A stretch of 64,000 nt of DNA from Chionis minor. Lineage: Eukaryota > Chordata > Aves > Charadriiformes > Chionididae. Below, in pieces: positions 1 to 11,600 of the stretch. Position 1 is the first letter of the stretch. Each line of letters begins with the position of its first letter. The notes below the pieces were generated by a model. It saw only the letters and a list, made by a program, of their open reading frames with translations, was not told where the DNA came from and did not search any database. A program made the position numbers and the translations under genes. The stretch covers positions 62,001 through 126,000 of the forward strand of contig VZSF01001512.1 of the NCBI GenBank assembly GCA_013398295.1, read 5' to 3'.

Positions 1-1745
1 ATCAACACAAGAAACGATCAGTTCTTGAGGGGAGAAATGGGTAGTACTGACCATAACGAAGGAAGGAAGGAAGGAGAGCCTGATTCTGCCCAGCTCAGGA
101 TCATCAGGAACTGTGGGCCAGACCTGGCATGGAAACACAGATTTGTTACACCTGCCTCTAGAAATGAACCACCTTCTAAAAGGCTGCGTTAAAATAATGC
201 AAGGACTAGAGTTTAATACAAGACAGATTTGGTGCCCCTGAGAAACAGGCACAATGAAGCAGACATCAATACAGAGGAACGACTCAGCTGTTATGTGAAT
301 AGATATAAAAAATTTAAGAGCTGAAAAACAGACTTTCTAAAGAAGTAGCTCGCTTCTTCACGGAAGAGTTTAATTTCTTGGGGAGAGGGGTGGAGAGAGG
401 GGGAAGAAGATGCCTTTCATCCTAAAAAGTCGTGCTTGGAAAAACAACCGCAGGGCCACGGTGCAGATGATGCAGAACCTCAAAGCGCTGCTCTCTTTAT
501 CTCCAGGGCACAGCCACCGAAGAGCCTGGGGACAAGTCAGCTGCTGCCACCTGTGTTTTGCAATTGCCTGTCCAACACCAACAAAACCCCACAGGAGCAG
601 CACCCACAACACCAGCTCCCAAAACTCAAGTTAATTAGAAACACACTGGCACCAAGCAGCACAGAAACCAGGGCACACAGCTGAGCGGTGGGACTCCCTG
701 GCAGCAAGAGCCACCTCCGCTGCTGGCTGCTTTCGGCAAAGCCAGGGATCAGAAGGAAGCACTGTACTAATGGTAAAGTGTTCATGAAAGCCACCAGTTG
801 GGCAAATAATCAAACTGCCTGCCCAGTCCAGGCAGCAAGCTCAAACTTGCAACCTTCAGAAACAGAGAAACATTGAACCCAAGAGGAAGCAAAAAAGCCC
901 AGCACTTTCTGTCAATACGTATAAATTCATTTTGCAAATTAAGAAAAAAAAATAGAGATAAGCATATAATTAACAGCCTATTAGCCAAAGGTTAGTCCTC
1001 AATTTTACAACCTCAGTGTGCAAATCCCTTAACTAGGAAGGGCACAGACAGCTTGACATACTCACCAAACCCACCCTTGACACACACCCACTCCCTCCCA
1101 AGCCCCACACCCTCTGGCAAGACAAATTTGAAGCCTCCTTTGGGCTCCTCCCCTCCACCCACACCCCGCCCCCAGCCTCCCAGCTGGAGCAGAATTACAA
1201 TAAGGGTGATTTCACTGCATTAAAGGACTTCTGAGAGCTCCTTAAGCACTGTGAGCTTTGTGACAGTGTCAACAGTTTGGCTTTTAGCAGATGTCAGTAG
1301 TGAAAGATGGCAACCAGGTCTCCTTGTCGCTAGAAGTAGGTGGCAATTTTAGCAGAAGGAAATATCTAAATCTGGGAGTAATCCGTGCCCCCTTTGGCAA
1401 AAGCTGTCAATGAAATCGTTTGCCGAGGCACCCGTAATCTCACCACAGAATTGAAGCAAGACTGGTAGATTCACGGCCTCGGGGAAGATGGACAAGGTTT
1501 TAGATTCCTTAGTCCTGCAATAGGAGAGGGAAGGGCTTCTCCGGGGGGAGGAGGGATATTCAGAGCACATTTGAGGAATGTGTGCTTAAATCCCCATTGA
1601 CTATAAAAAGACACTAACTCCTTAATTGAATTAAGTATGTAATATTTGGCAGTGCGAATACCTCTCCCTCCCCACACATGCTCTTTGTGTCAAGGGCTTG
1701 TGTGAATTTATTTGCAGCTCTTGTCTTCCTAACAAAGGAGAAATA
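1..1745. other. Non-coding stretch, no gene seen
   Basis: Mixed-composition DNA with no frame I recognise as protein. It begins with a short GGAA repeat at about 58-76. A C-rich, purine-poor stretch lies at about 1070-1190. Several overlapping 60-85 codon frames between 370 and 990 occur on both strands at once, with low-complexity or Cys/Ser-rich translations, which is typical of chance frames. No promoter or splice structure can be defended. Confidence 0.6.
58..76. repeat. Short (GGAA)n microsatellite
   Basis: Four to five consecutive GGAA units ending in GGAGAG. Simple sequence, probably length-polymorphic. ETS factors can bind GGAA arrays, but this one is very short and no function is implied. 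Confidence 0.8.
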
Positions 1746-1826
1746 TTTAGAGCATTGGACTGGGAGTCAAGAGCCTGTGTTTCTGCCCTTAGGTCTGAGT
1801 TAAGAAAAATCATTTAGCTCAGTGAT
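1746..1826 (+). repeat. MIR/CORE-SINE-like relic, sense
   Basis: The tRNA-derived head of amniote MIR-type SINEs is recognisable: 'gcattggactgggagtcaag' matches the typical 'gcactggactgggagtcagg', followed by 'agcctgtgtttctgccct' and a decayed 'aaatcatttagctcagtg' corresponding to the 'caagtcacttaacctc' segment. The match fades after about 1826. Family membership is from memory of the consensus; the orientation is sense on the plus strand. Old and non-coding. Confidence 0.6.
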
Positions 1827-4800
1827 CCAGGAAAATGAGTGCCCTACATTTTGGCAGTAAAGCTGGATAACAGTTCCAAATGTTCAGCTAATAGGTCGTG
1901 GGCTCCTTGGTCACTTAGGAGCTTTGAAAATGTCATTCTGTGCCTACCAGAGTGAGATGGATTTTATGCACTGCTGTCTTCAATGCGTTTGAGGCCTTCC
2001 TATGAAAAGTTCCCCATTAACACCTTTTATTTAGGTTCTTCTCTGGAAGCCAGGCTTTCCCCGAAAGTCTGGCTTCAATGCCAGGTACAGAGGGGCCGAC
2101 TGTAGCTCTGTGCTCTTTAAAGGACACGGGCTCACTAACATCAAGGATGCATTTTTTTTTCACCTTAGTATCAGAGTGGTAAATTTTTCATATCTGACTC
2201 ACAAAGTAAAGAAAAAATTGCATTCAGTGTAGAGAAAATGTACTCTTTGTCAATACCAATCAAGTTTTAGAGCAAATAATTTAATTACAAATGAAAGAAA
2301 ACAACAAAACCCAAGGAAAGCTAGTGCTTTCCCAGATGCAAGAACATGTCAATTTGTTTCTAACTCATTTTGACTGGTGATATATCCTATATGATCTCCA
2401 AAAGTCATTCAAGTATTTATGATGATGTTAGCTGAAAGAAAGCCTTCGAAAGACCCTGGCTTTATGGAATGAATTTCAAAACCATATGCAGGGATTTAGT
2501 TGTGTGACTCTCATTAAAAATCAGTAAGTTCCTGGAGGCTAAAATCCTTGAAGACTGACCTCTGCCAATTGGAAGCTGGCTGTGCCATCACATTAAAACA
2601 CTTGCGGTGCTTACAGGTTAATGGCAAAAGCCTCTGACGAGAACAAATACACTTAAAAAATACCATGCCAGAAATCACCTTGCTTCTGCTGCTCTGGAAA
2701 TACAAAGCCAGCTAATGGAAGCTCTGATTCTGCAGAGTTCTTGAAAAAACCTGCATCCAGTTTGAACCCCTGTCTGTCCTGAAGTCCACAGGCTTTCATC
2801 CTTTGGAGGTCTTTTCATTTCCAGCAATCTCGGTGTTTCTGTGGGTTCAAACAGAACAAATGTGGGGGACGCCTTGTCTTGGAAACTTGGCAGGGGAGTG
2901 CCCCGGGGGCTGCCGGTACCTCTGACCTCACCCAAACCTTTGCAAACCTTTCCACCTCCCTATAGCCTCTCTTAGAAAAGGCAATGTGTTGGAAAATAAG
3001 TGCCAGGCACCCCGTGCCTTGCCTGTATCTAACCTCAGAGACAAGGGCCTGTTGGAAAACATGTTAACATGCTGTAACTTACGTAGTTTCAAACGGGCCG
3101 AGGCATTTTTTTAAAGTATGTGTTAGATGATGTCGAGAAAGGAAAACAAATAGTTCACCCGCTCCAGCTATCACAACTGCAAATACAAATTCCCTTGCCT
3201 ACGGCAGGAACGAAAAGTTCAGATAGATGCACTTTTGAAACTGGAAAGGTTTTAGAAGTCATTACTCCTGTCTGTTGATTACTGCTCCCAGCTGCAGCCC
3301 CTGCCCCATGGGGAGGTCCGTCTCCCAGCACCAGCTGAGCCTGACTGCCTTCAGGTGGCTGGGAAGGGGGCGAAGGGCTGTGACTCCTGAGTGGGGACAG
3401 GATGGCTGCAGCTCTCCCTCCTTGACAGCAAAGGCTGCCCAATGGCTCTCCATCAGCTCCCGAAATACTGCAGTTTGCTGCTCCATTTATCAAATTAATT
3501 CGGCACTGATTTAGGAAAGGGAACCTCAAAGGTGTCCTGCAAAAAGCCCTGCCCTCTAAGAACCAGAGAGCATTCACCGGGTCGCCTGCCCCTGGCGTTT
3601 GAGGACAGACATCCTGCCTGAGCTACCTGCTTAGACACCCTCACCAGTCAATTGGTGATTCAGCCGGTCAGTCGTGTGTTTCGGGAGGGATGAGTCAGGC
3701 TCCGAGCCTGCCAAGCCTTCTCAAGGGAGCCCGGATGCCTGATTTTTAGCAGAGTGGAATTACGCAGGCGGGAGCTGAATGCTGGTTACCATAGTTATTA
3801 TTTCACTTACAAATCAAAAGCACAATTGTTGGGTCTGTTGTGCGGGTCCTTCCCCGAGCAACACTAATACAAAGAATCCCACCAACATCAGCAAACACCA
3901 GCAAAAGTCATAATTTCCACTTGGCACGTGTCAGGTGGGGTTGGGCCCTGTGCAGGAGCCTTCCAGTTCAGATTGGGATCCTTTCATAAAAATCACTACT
4001 TACCCCTTTGACGCATGCTTATCCACTGCTCTGCACTGCGGAAGGAAAGGGAATCGCACAGGTTCCTGCGCACGGAGGTATTTGCCTTGCTAATGAAGAT
4101 GGTGCATATTCACTTTTGATCTGCCGAGAAATGGAAAGTGAAAAATTAAAGTTGATTTCCACCACCAATATTGTCACTGAACATCACCGCGCTCTCTCCT
4201 GGCCGTGATCATGCTGCTGTCTGGGGGCGCCGATGCCACTGAACTCGGCTGGTCAGCCCCAGTGGATACCCCAAGTACGAGCGCCCTCATGCAGCACCAC
4301 CCTGTCTGGGCTTGAGACCCCATAACAGAAAAATAAACCATCACGTTTAAATCAACACCTTCAATGTTTGGTTTAAAACTGAATCCCACTCAAAGGCATG
4401 TATTAGGAAAAACCTGGCATGCGAAGCATCCTTTCCTTTCTGTCAGGAAATCCGTCCCTCTTGACCACTGCCAGTTTGGGTCTGCGAGGTGGAAGCGAGG
4501 TGCACAAAGGGGTTTTCACCACTCTGGGTTGCGTCGTCACATCTCAGAGGGCCTGTGCACAGAAAAAGCTGGTGGAGGCTCCCACGGCTTAGCCTGAGGA
4601 TGACGAATCATTCCAGGGATGAAACACCTGCTGCTACAAAGCATGGACTGGATACAGGGGAGCTTCAAAACAAAACCCATCTCCCTTTAATGCAGCAAGT
4701 ATCTCCTCCTTCTCTCCCAAATTTCAGAAGAACGTCACCTACAGCAGCAGAAATTGCTGTCGTTCCCTGCAACAAAAGGGATCAAAACCTCGGCCCACTG

Positions 4801-5090
4801 AAGCCCCTGGCTAAAGTCACAAAAATGCAGGCTTTGACCCTAAACACCTTGGGGTCTGATATAAAACAAGTTAGTAGAAAGGCTTCTATGGCAGCACGAA
4901 CAGACCGTGCCTGAGGATCCTTAATCTGTACAAACAAAAGGGAAAAGATGGATAAAAGGGGCTAAAGCTGCCGAGGGACCCAGTGTTTAACAGAGCTGCC
5001 TCTTCTTCTGCGTCACTGAAGTGGCACTGGCAGACAAAGTTCACACTGTCACTGGGTCCTAGAAGCTGGTTTGCTGAAGTCCGGGCTTTT
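1827..5090. other. Non-coding stretch, no gene seen
   Basis: No recognisable exon. AT-rich, conserved-looking segments at about 2130-2520 and 3760-3860 alternate with GC-richer ones (3260-3480, 4480-4600). The 141-codon frame at 4489-4914 (+) and the 140-codon frame at 3155-3577 (-) have compositionally biased translations without any domain I know, and I treat both as chance. Confidence 0.6.
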
Positions 5091-5100
5091 TGGTGTTTGT

Positions 5101-6185
5101 CGCCCCTTTTGTACAGCCCCTCCCCTCAGCCCGGTCTGCCGGAAGACACGAAGTCGTCCCACGCAGCCCCGAACCTGCCCAGCGTCCCGCCGCGCACGCA
5201 GCACCATTTCACTCACGTCGAGCTCCTTTTTATTGACTAGATCCGTAATGTGTGAAGGTCACTGCCTCACTTCACACGTCTCAGCAGTGCTGTATTTCCA
5301 CATTTAGCCACTTCAGTTTGTCAATATTAACATCTGTTACTATTTAACACCTGCCACTGCTCTAACGCACGCGGGTTTTCGCGCACAGACACGGCGATCC
5401 AGCCTGGCACGCCGCTCCGCATGGCGAGAGGAAGAGGGGCCAAGCCACACGCTCCAGTTCAGCTGCTCACCCGGGGTGCCCAAATGCTGGCTCGCTCGTG
5501 CTCCCCGAGGAGGAAGGAAAACCCGAGAAGCGGCTCGCCTGCCACAGGGACAGAGGAGGATCAGTGCTGGAAGCTGTTGCTCGCTCTAACGGAGCTGTAG
5601 GCAGCAGCTCTCGCCGCCTTCCCGCCATTTATCCAGCAGATCAATTGTTTCCACTGCAGTGGTGGGGAGAAAAAAAACCCAACAAACAACCCCAACCCAC
5701 AACTCCAAGCTGTGAACTTTCTGCCAAGATTTCCCGTAGTCGGAGTTTGGCCTCCCTGGGGTCCTTGTTATGACGAAAAAAAATAACAGCGCGTGAACGT
5801 TAGCAGCTCCAAATATTTGTGCGGATTCATTTCTCGTTCACCTAACTCTTTAACGAATATGTAACGTGGCCGTGACAGCTGAGTCACTCCAGACAACTGG
5901 AGACGGGCTGGTGCTGTTAAATCCCTCTCCACACGAGAACCTTCCCGGAGTACGGCGCTGCGGAACTCAAAAGGTTTTTACGCAGACTTGTTAAGTTGCT
6001 CCCCCCTCACTGAATACCACTGCGGGCCCCAACTTCGCATAAAATCCCGCTGTCTGGCATTCCCGATCGCCCGACAGCAGCTTCCCAAGCTCCCTCGCCC
6101 AAGGCGCTACATCCTACAGTGCATTATCCGACGATCAACCGTGCGACGGCTCTGCTGAAGGCCCCAAATCCCACGGAATCCACCC
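5101..6185. promoter_or_regulatory. CpG-rich interval, candidate CpG island/promoter
   Basis: By eye count this interval has about 70 CpG dinucleotides in 1.08 kb. About 14 lie in 5101-5220, 24 in 5341-5640 and 19 in 5941-6185, whereas many flanking 300-bp stretches have only a few. The core 5341-5640 is GC-rich, with an observed/expected CpG ratio near 0.8-0.9 by rough estimate, and contains runs such as 'acgcacgcgggttttcgcgc'. In vertebrates, unmethylated CpG clusters mark promoters or developmental regulatory sites. No start site, TATA box or downstream exon can be shown, so direction and target are unknown. Confidence 0.45.
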
Positions 6186-8110
6186 CAAACCAGAGCCGCC
6201 TGACTCCCCACTCAGTCAACAGAAAACACATCAGGCTTTGGGAATCAGGCTAATGCTGGTGCTGAAAGTGGCTCTTGATAGCCAAGTAATAATTTCAAGT
6301 GTTATTTTGACATTGCTTACGTGGCACAGCAAAGCACAAGGCCTCTTGTACTAGCGCAAGACCACTGGGAATGTCAGATAAAGTAAGAAATAACTCCAAA
6401 GCAAACCCAGATGTTACAATTTCACTCTAATTGGCTTTCATTTCCACATGCCTTTGAATTTCCTGGTGGTGACTGCGAGCAGAAATACCCGCAGATAAGC
6501 CTGCTCCTGGAGAACTGCCTCACCGTTTTGCAAGCTGGGAAGTCCAGAGAAACATCCCAATCCAAGGGAAGGCATAACTAAACTGAAATGGGTTTAAATG
6601 GCTTCTTCAAGGCTCATCTGCCGCTGTACATCAGTGCCTGCGGCCGTGACGGTGGCATCTCCGGTAGCCAGTACAAAACCAGAGAAATCAGAGCAAACAC
6701 CCCCAAAGAGATGCAGCTGTTTGCCGACTGCCTCTGAGGCCATCGGGATGAATTCAATCTTTCTTCTGCTAAGGTTCTTCTGCTGAATGGGGCTCTTCAT
6801 TTTCACATTCCCTTCAACTACAATGGGATTTCATTTTCTCATGAGTGATGCGTCTCATGAAAGCAACGTCCAACTGGGACCTTATTACAAAGCCTCAAAA
6901 CATTATTTTTGTAGAAAAATCCCAGTAGAATAAAATTTGTATACTCCTATTTCATTAATAGTCTGGACAATTGCTTGCAGGTTCTCCAAGCCATGGCAAT
7001 CAGCCAAGCTCAATGTCTGTGAAAGAGATTTCACGTGTCATAGTTTTCCACCGCCCAAACCCCCTCGCTCCTCTGACAGCCCAAATACAATTAGTGCTGA
7101 TTTGCTTTACCTCTTCAGGTACAAATCCAGCAGCTCCTTACCATTTCAAATAGCTGCCTTCAAATTCCATTGTTTGTTTAACATCTTTTTATTTCTTTAA
7201 AACAAGTTTTATGTCTATTCAGCTGTGCCTGCCTTGTGGGGAATTTTACAGACTATTAATTCTATGCAGACAATATCCACTATAAATAGAAATGACTGGG
7301 CACCATATGAAGCAATTACAGTGTTTCTGGTCCTTCTCGGCTCCTACAGAGGATGAGAAAGAGACAGAAAAAAGAAAGGAAAGGGAAAGGGAAAGAACAC
7401 ATTGTCCCTTCCACCCCCCAAATTGCAGGAAGACGGCAAATCGCCGTCGCTGCCCAGCGGTGGAAGCTGTGGCGCAGGTAGCTGCAGGTAGTAGGGGTAA
7501 TGTGGAGAAGTTGAATTTGGTAACTCAGGAAGCTGATCTTGAAGGAACCAGAAATTTAAGCAATCTTAAATGTTTTCTATTTCTCCGTTTCTTCCAGTGT
7601 CCCTTATTCACTTAGTGCCTTTCATATACAATATTCTCTCTGCCTCCTGCAGGAGCACCAATACTCTTTCACTTACGAGCTTATCATACACTTTCTTTTC
7701 TTCTTTGCTAAGGGACTGGAGGATTTTGGGGGATATCAGCTACAGCATAACCCAGGGCAAGTATTGGGTAGTGCACACAATAGTCCCGTGTTGTCATCAG
7801 GAAATAACAAGTTCACACACCTAGGTCCCATGGCCTCAGGGGAACAAGTGATGCCTTGATTCAGAAACACAAATCTAAATGGTTGAAGTGTAGAATATCG
7901 GAGCGAGAAGCACCATTACAGACTATAATGAGAAACATGTTAGAAATCTCTAAAGACCAAGTAAGACTCTCTGAGAGCTAGTCATACGATGCTGCAAGTG
8001 ATGGCTAGAGCCCTGAAAAACTGAAGATGTAACAGGAAGGTTTTCACTAAATGACTGAATAATGCAAAGACAGGAAGATTAAAAGCTGTTGGTACAGTGG
8101 AGTTCAGCAC

Positions 8111-8142
8111 TGGAGGGAAAAAAAAAGGAAAAAAGAAAAAGA
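8111..8142. repeat. A-rich/purine low-complexity tract
   Basis: Runs of A interrupted by G or GG (nine A, then GG, then six A, G, five A). It has no neighbouring SINE or LINE body that would make it a retrotransposon tail. Confidence 0.7.
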
Positions 8143-10959
8143 GCATTTGGATAGTTCTTGCAAAGATTTTCATGGGACCGGGAACATAGGAAATAAAATC
8201 TGACTTTCAGCATCTTTGCTTTGCCCACACCTTGCTATAACCTTCTGTCCTTCCTGGTAAATGCAAGAGAAGTATTTGGAAGACACTCTCTAGAAGTAGG
8301 AAAACACCATACACAAATGTGACGATCTCGACCTCAATTTTTGTAAGGATCTTCTAGGGCTTAATTCCTCTGTACAGATTTCCTCCAACTGGCCAGTTAC
8401 CAGTTCATATATACTCAGCGGTCCTTGACTATCGAACATCCTCAAAAGTAACAGCAGCAGCAGATTTTTGACAGATCCCTCTCGTTCACCCACTAGAAAA
8501 CAAGAAGTAATATGTGGAAAATGAAGTCGGATAAGCTTTCAGGCCTGTAAATTGCTACACTTGGATTTTACCTTAGAAGCAAACTCAATCCCATAGTAGC
8601 ATTAGCCGGTTTCAGACCACTGGATATCTGTCTTGTAATCAAAGATTTCACCTCCTGTCTGATACAGCTTTCTTCTGACATTATTCACAAACCAGAGAGA
8701 GCACCTAAATACAAATGTTTTCAAAACTAATTATTAAAAGAAGAAAAACCTTCAGAAAGAGATATTACAGTTGATGTTGAACTTGTCCTGACAGCAACTC
8801 TATCATCTTCCAGCTGCCTTCAGAAAACCTGAGAAGAAAAAGGGAGAGACTTTGCCAGCGTGTGGGCTGATGGCATCAACTTCCAACCGAAGTTTCCAGG
8901 CTGTGAGGACTGACAAGGCTTTCCCAGGGCTGAGGACCCACTTCTGAAACCATGATACACTCTGATCTTTAAAGTGCCTCAGAAAGAAATGCTCTCCATG
9001 AGGTAGAAACAAATTCAGATCACAGGTACAATAAATTTCCTAACGGTGTGGTCTGGCTAAGCCAATTCCAACCCCAGTGGAAGGCTAATGAGGGAAAAAC
9101 TACCCAAACATTTGCTCTCGCTGTAGCTCTGACACCTTAGCGGGAGGTAAAAGCAGATATTGTTTTCTTGGAAGGGACACACATTTGTTACTGTGGGCAA
9201 CAGCCTCTCCAGATACACTGACTTGGCTTAGAGGCCATATTTGCAAGACATAGTGTTCCGTGAGTCCTCATTTCAGGTAATTGCCCGCTATTTACCTCCG
9301 AAACATTCCCAGCAGACTTTGATTTTCAATGCAGTGCTAATAGTTCATATTACTCCCAGAACATTGCAGAGGCACAGAGCTCACCGCAGACTTTAAAAAG
9401 AGTTTTGCACAAAATCAGCAGAGCCATGCATAACACTCCTGGCACAAACGTTTGCTTCTCGACTGTGTCCAGTAGAATTACAAACAGGAAGACGACTAAG
9501 AACGTCTCTGTGTGTGCGGCACAGATAGCTGCACCTTATCCCACCAGAAGAAATACAACAGGTACGCAAGAGAAAAGAAATGTTCATCAGCACCAAAACG
9601 TCAAACCCACCACCTGAGCCAGGAGTTGCGACTCAAGACAGTCACAGAAGTGCCTGGATTTTGAAGTGGTTTGGGGCTTGGCAGAGGGCCACAGTCTCAC
9701 CGTGGTGGAGCAAGGAGCTGACTTTACCGGGACTCCTCCTGAGTAATGAGATTCATCTTCTGTATTCCCAACACACAACGCGAAGTAAATCGGGGTCTCC
9801 TGCGCAGGACTTGGAAACAAGGAAATAAGCTTTCATCATCTGTTAGTTGTTATAAAAGAGGGGAAGGGGAGATATGGAGTGAGTACAGAAACACTTGTCC
9901 TTCCCAAGTACCAGATGTATTGCGCTGACAGCGGTGATCTTGGAGAAGGGAGTAAACTGAGGAAGATAACGAATAGGAATTTCACGTAAGGAGAATTTTT
10001 CAGCCTTAGCTTTCCATGTGATTCTCCCAGTCAGTTTTCAAATAGCAGAGGAATTCGTTTGGATGTCAAAGAGAGAGACTGGTCATACCTCATCTACCTG
10101 GAGAAATGTGTGAGCCCAAAACGGACACATGGATATCTTTAAGTAAACTTTTCAAAATGCCTAGTGATTTTAAATTGGTGTCAAATTCCCGGGGCAAAAA
10201 AAAAGGTATCTTTAAAGGATGCTCCACATGGTCATCTAAAAATCAAATCACATCAAAGCATAAGCATGAAAACAAGTCACAGGGCCCTCATTTCTGCACA
10301 TCGAATAGCTACGTTGAATTAAATGATACTTCACCTTCTGCATAGACACACACACAGAAACATAACAGTGATCAAAACTTGTAATGAGCAGAATTTGCAT
10401 TGGTTTTGCCAAAAGCAAGTAATGAATTAGTAATCCCCAGTAGAAATTAGAACACTCACATTCCGCAACAGATGAAAGTATGGTTGAAGGTTGTGGCAAA
10501 ATACTTTCCTGCTTCAAAATTCTCTGCAGAAGGGGAAAAAAAAGGACAAAATGAATATGAACAAATTTTCATGAGCAGTGTGTTTCCCTTTGATCAGCTC
10601 TGCTAGGTAGTAAATACTATATGCACAAGTACATAACCACTAATTGAATCAGCTGCATGCTTTAATAATTGGAACTGACTGAAAAGGCTTTCAATGGGTA
10701 TTTTCCCAGGACCCCTCTCCTCAGCATATCCGTTACATTTCTTGTCTTATTTGCTCACATTTCAATTTTAAATCCCGCCATTCGTAACATGACAGCAGCG
10801 CTTTCAAGAGACTGCCTGGGCCCAGAGAAGGCTGTCAGAACTAACACGCTGATCCTAGGAAAGGGAGCCTGATTAAAAACCTCATTGTGTCAGCCAGGCA
10901 ATCAGATGTTCATTATCCTATGACACACGACTACTGAAATGGAACATTCACATATTTTA

Positions 10960-11100
10960 AACTTGAGAGATTTGTACTTTAATATAATTATTTTTGAAAG
11001 ATTCTTCATCAGAAAGGTTAATAAGAGCAATATAGGTTAATAACAGCACTAAGGCAGCTGACATAATCAGATAATTGACCTTATTGATATGTTAAGTGCC
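10960..11100. promoter_or_regulatory. AT-rich conserved-element candidate
   Basis: Very AT-rich, non-repetitive and CpG-free. Two short similar units, 'aggttaataagagcaatat' and 'aggttaataacagcac', follow each other. TAAT cores and 'gataattgac' type sites are dense. It resembles enhancer-type conserved non-coding DNA, but the resemblance is compositional only. Confidence 0.2.
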
Positions 11101-11424
11101 CTATGCTTCACCTTGGGATGTGTGACTGCTCTCCACAGTCAATTATCTTATAATGATGCCTGCTTCTTAAGGTCTTATTGCTCGAATATTGGACCTCATT
11201 CAAGGTTTTTGGTGTATCCCCCCTTCCTCCGGCAAACCCTCTCCTCTAGGATTTCTACTCCACTTTCATCTAGGACCATGCTAACATATGACAGGCGCTT
11301 TTCATAAATACGCTGACTCAGAGAGTGTCATTGACGGCCTATAAATTCAGTTTGTCTCCTTCAACAAAACTGGGGTGGATTCCCATTTTCTTTTTCTTTA
11401 GCAGGGAAGAGCCCTCTGCTCCAC

Positions 11425-11600
11425 ACAGCCTCTCCGGGGCTGCTCCCGGGTGCGGGGTGTCCCGCTGCCGATGCTCCTGCCCCGCCAGCTCAGCCCACCG
11501 AACCAGAGAGACGCAGCGCTCGAGCCGGGCGCGACGGGATGCTGCGTTGTGTAGGAAGCCTTGCTCACTCACCCTTCAGGGGGTTTCTCCCCGTTTCCTC
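11425..11600. promoter_or_regulatory. Small CpG cluster
   Basis: About 15 CpGs in 180 bp by eye, including the dense run at 11519-11540 ('gctcgagccgggcgcgacgg'), flanked by AT-rich DNA on both sides. It lies inside the longest open frame of the window (11325-11849, +, about 174 codons). That frame is probably long because stop codons are rare in GC-rich DNA. Could be a small promoter, an isolated methylation-free site or a relic of a GC-rich insertion. Confidence 0.3.

Larger units (their letters stand above)
6186..11400. other. Non-coding stretch, no gene seen
   Basis: Unique-looking DNA of moderate to high AT content. Local purine-rich tracts occur at 7370-7400 and 8110-8142. Segments around 6230-6480 and 10890-11100 have the even, AT-rich, repeat-free look of conserved non-coding DNA, but this cannot be established from one sequence. 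No frame is recognisable as an exon. Confidence 0.6.
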
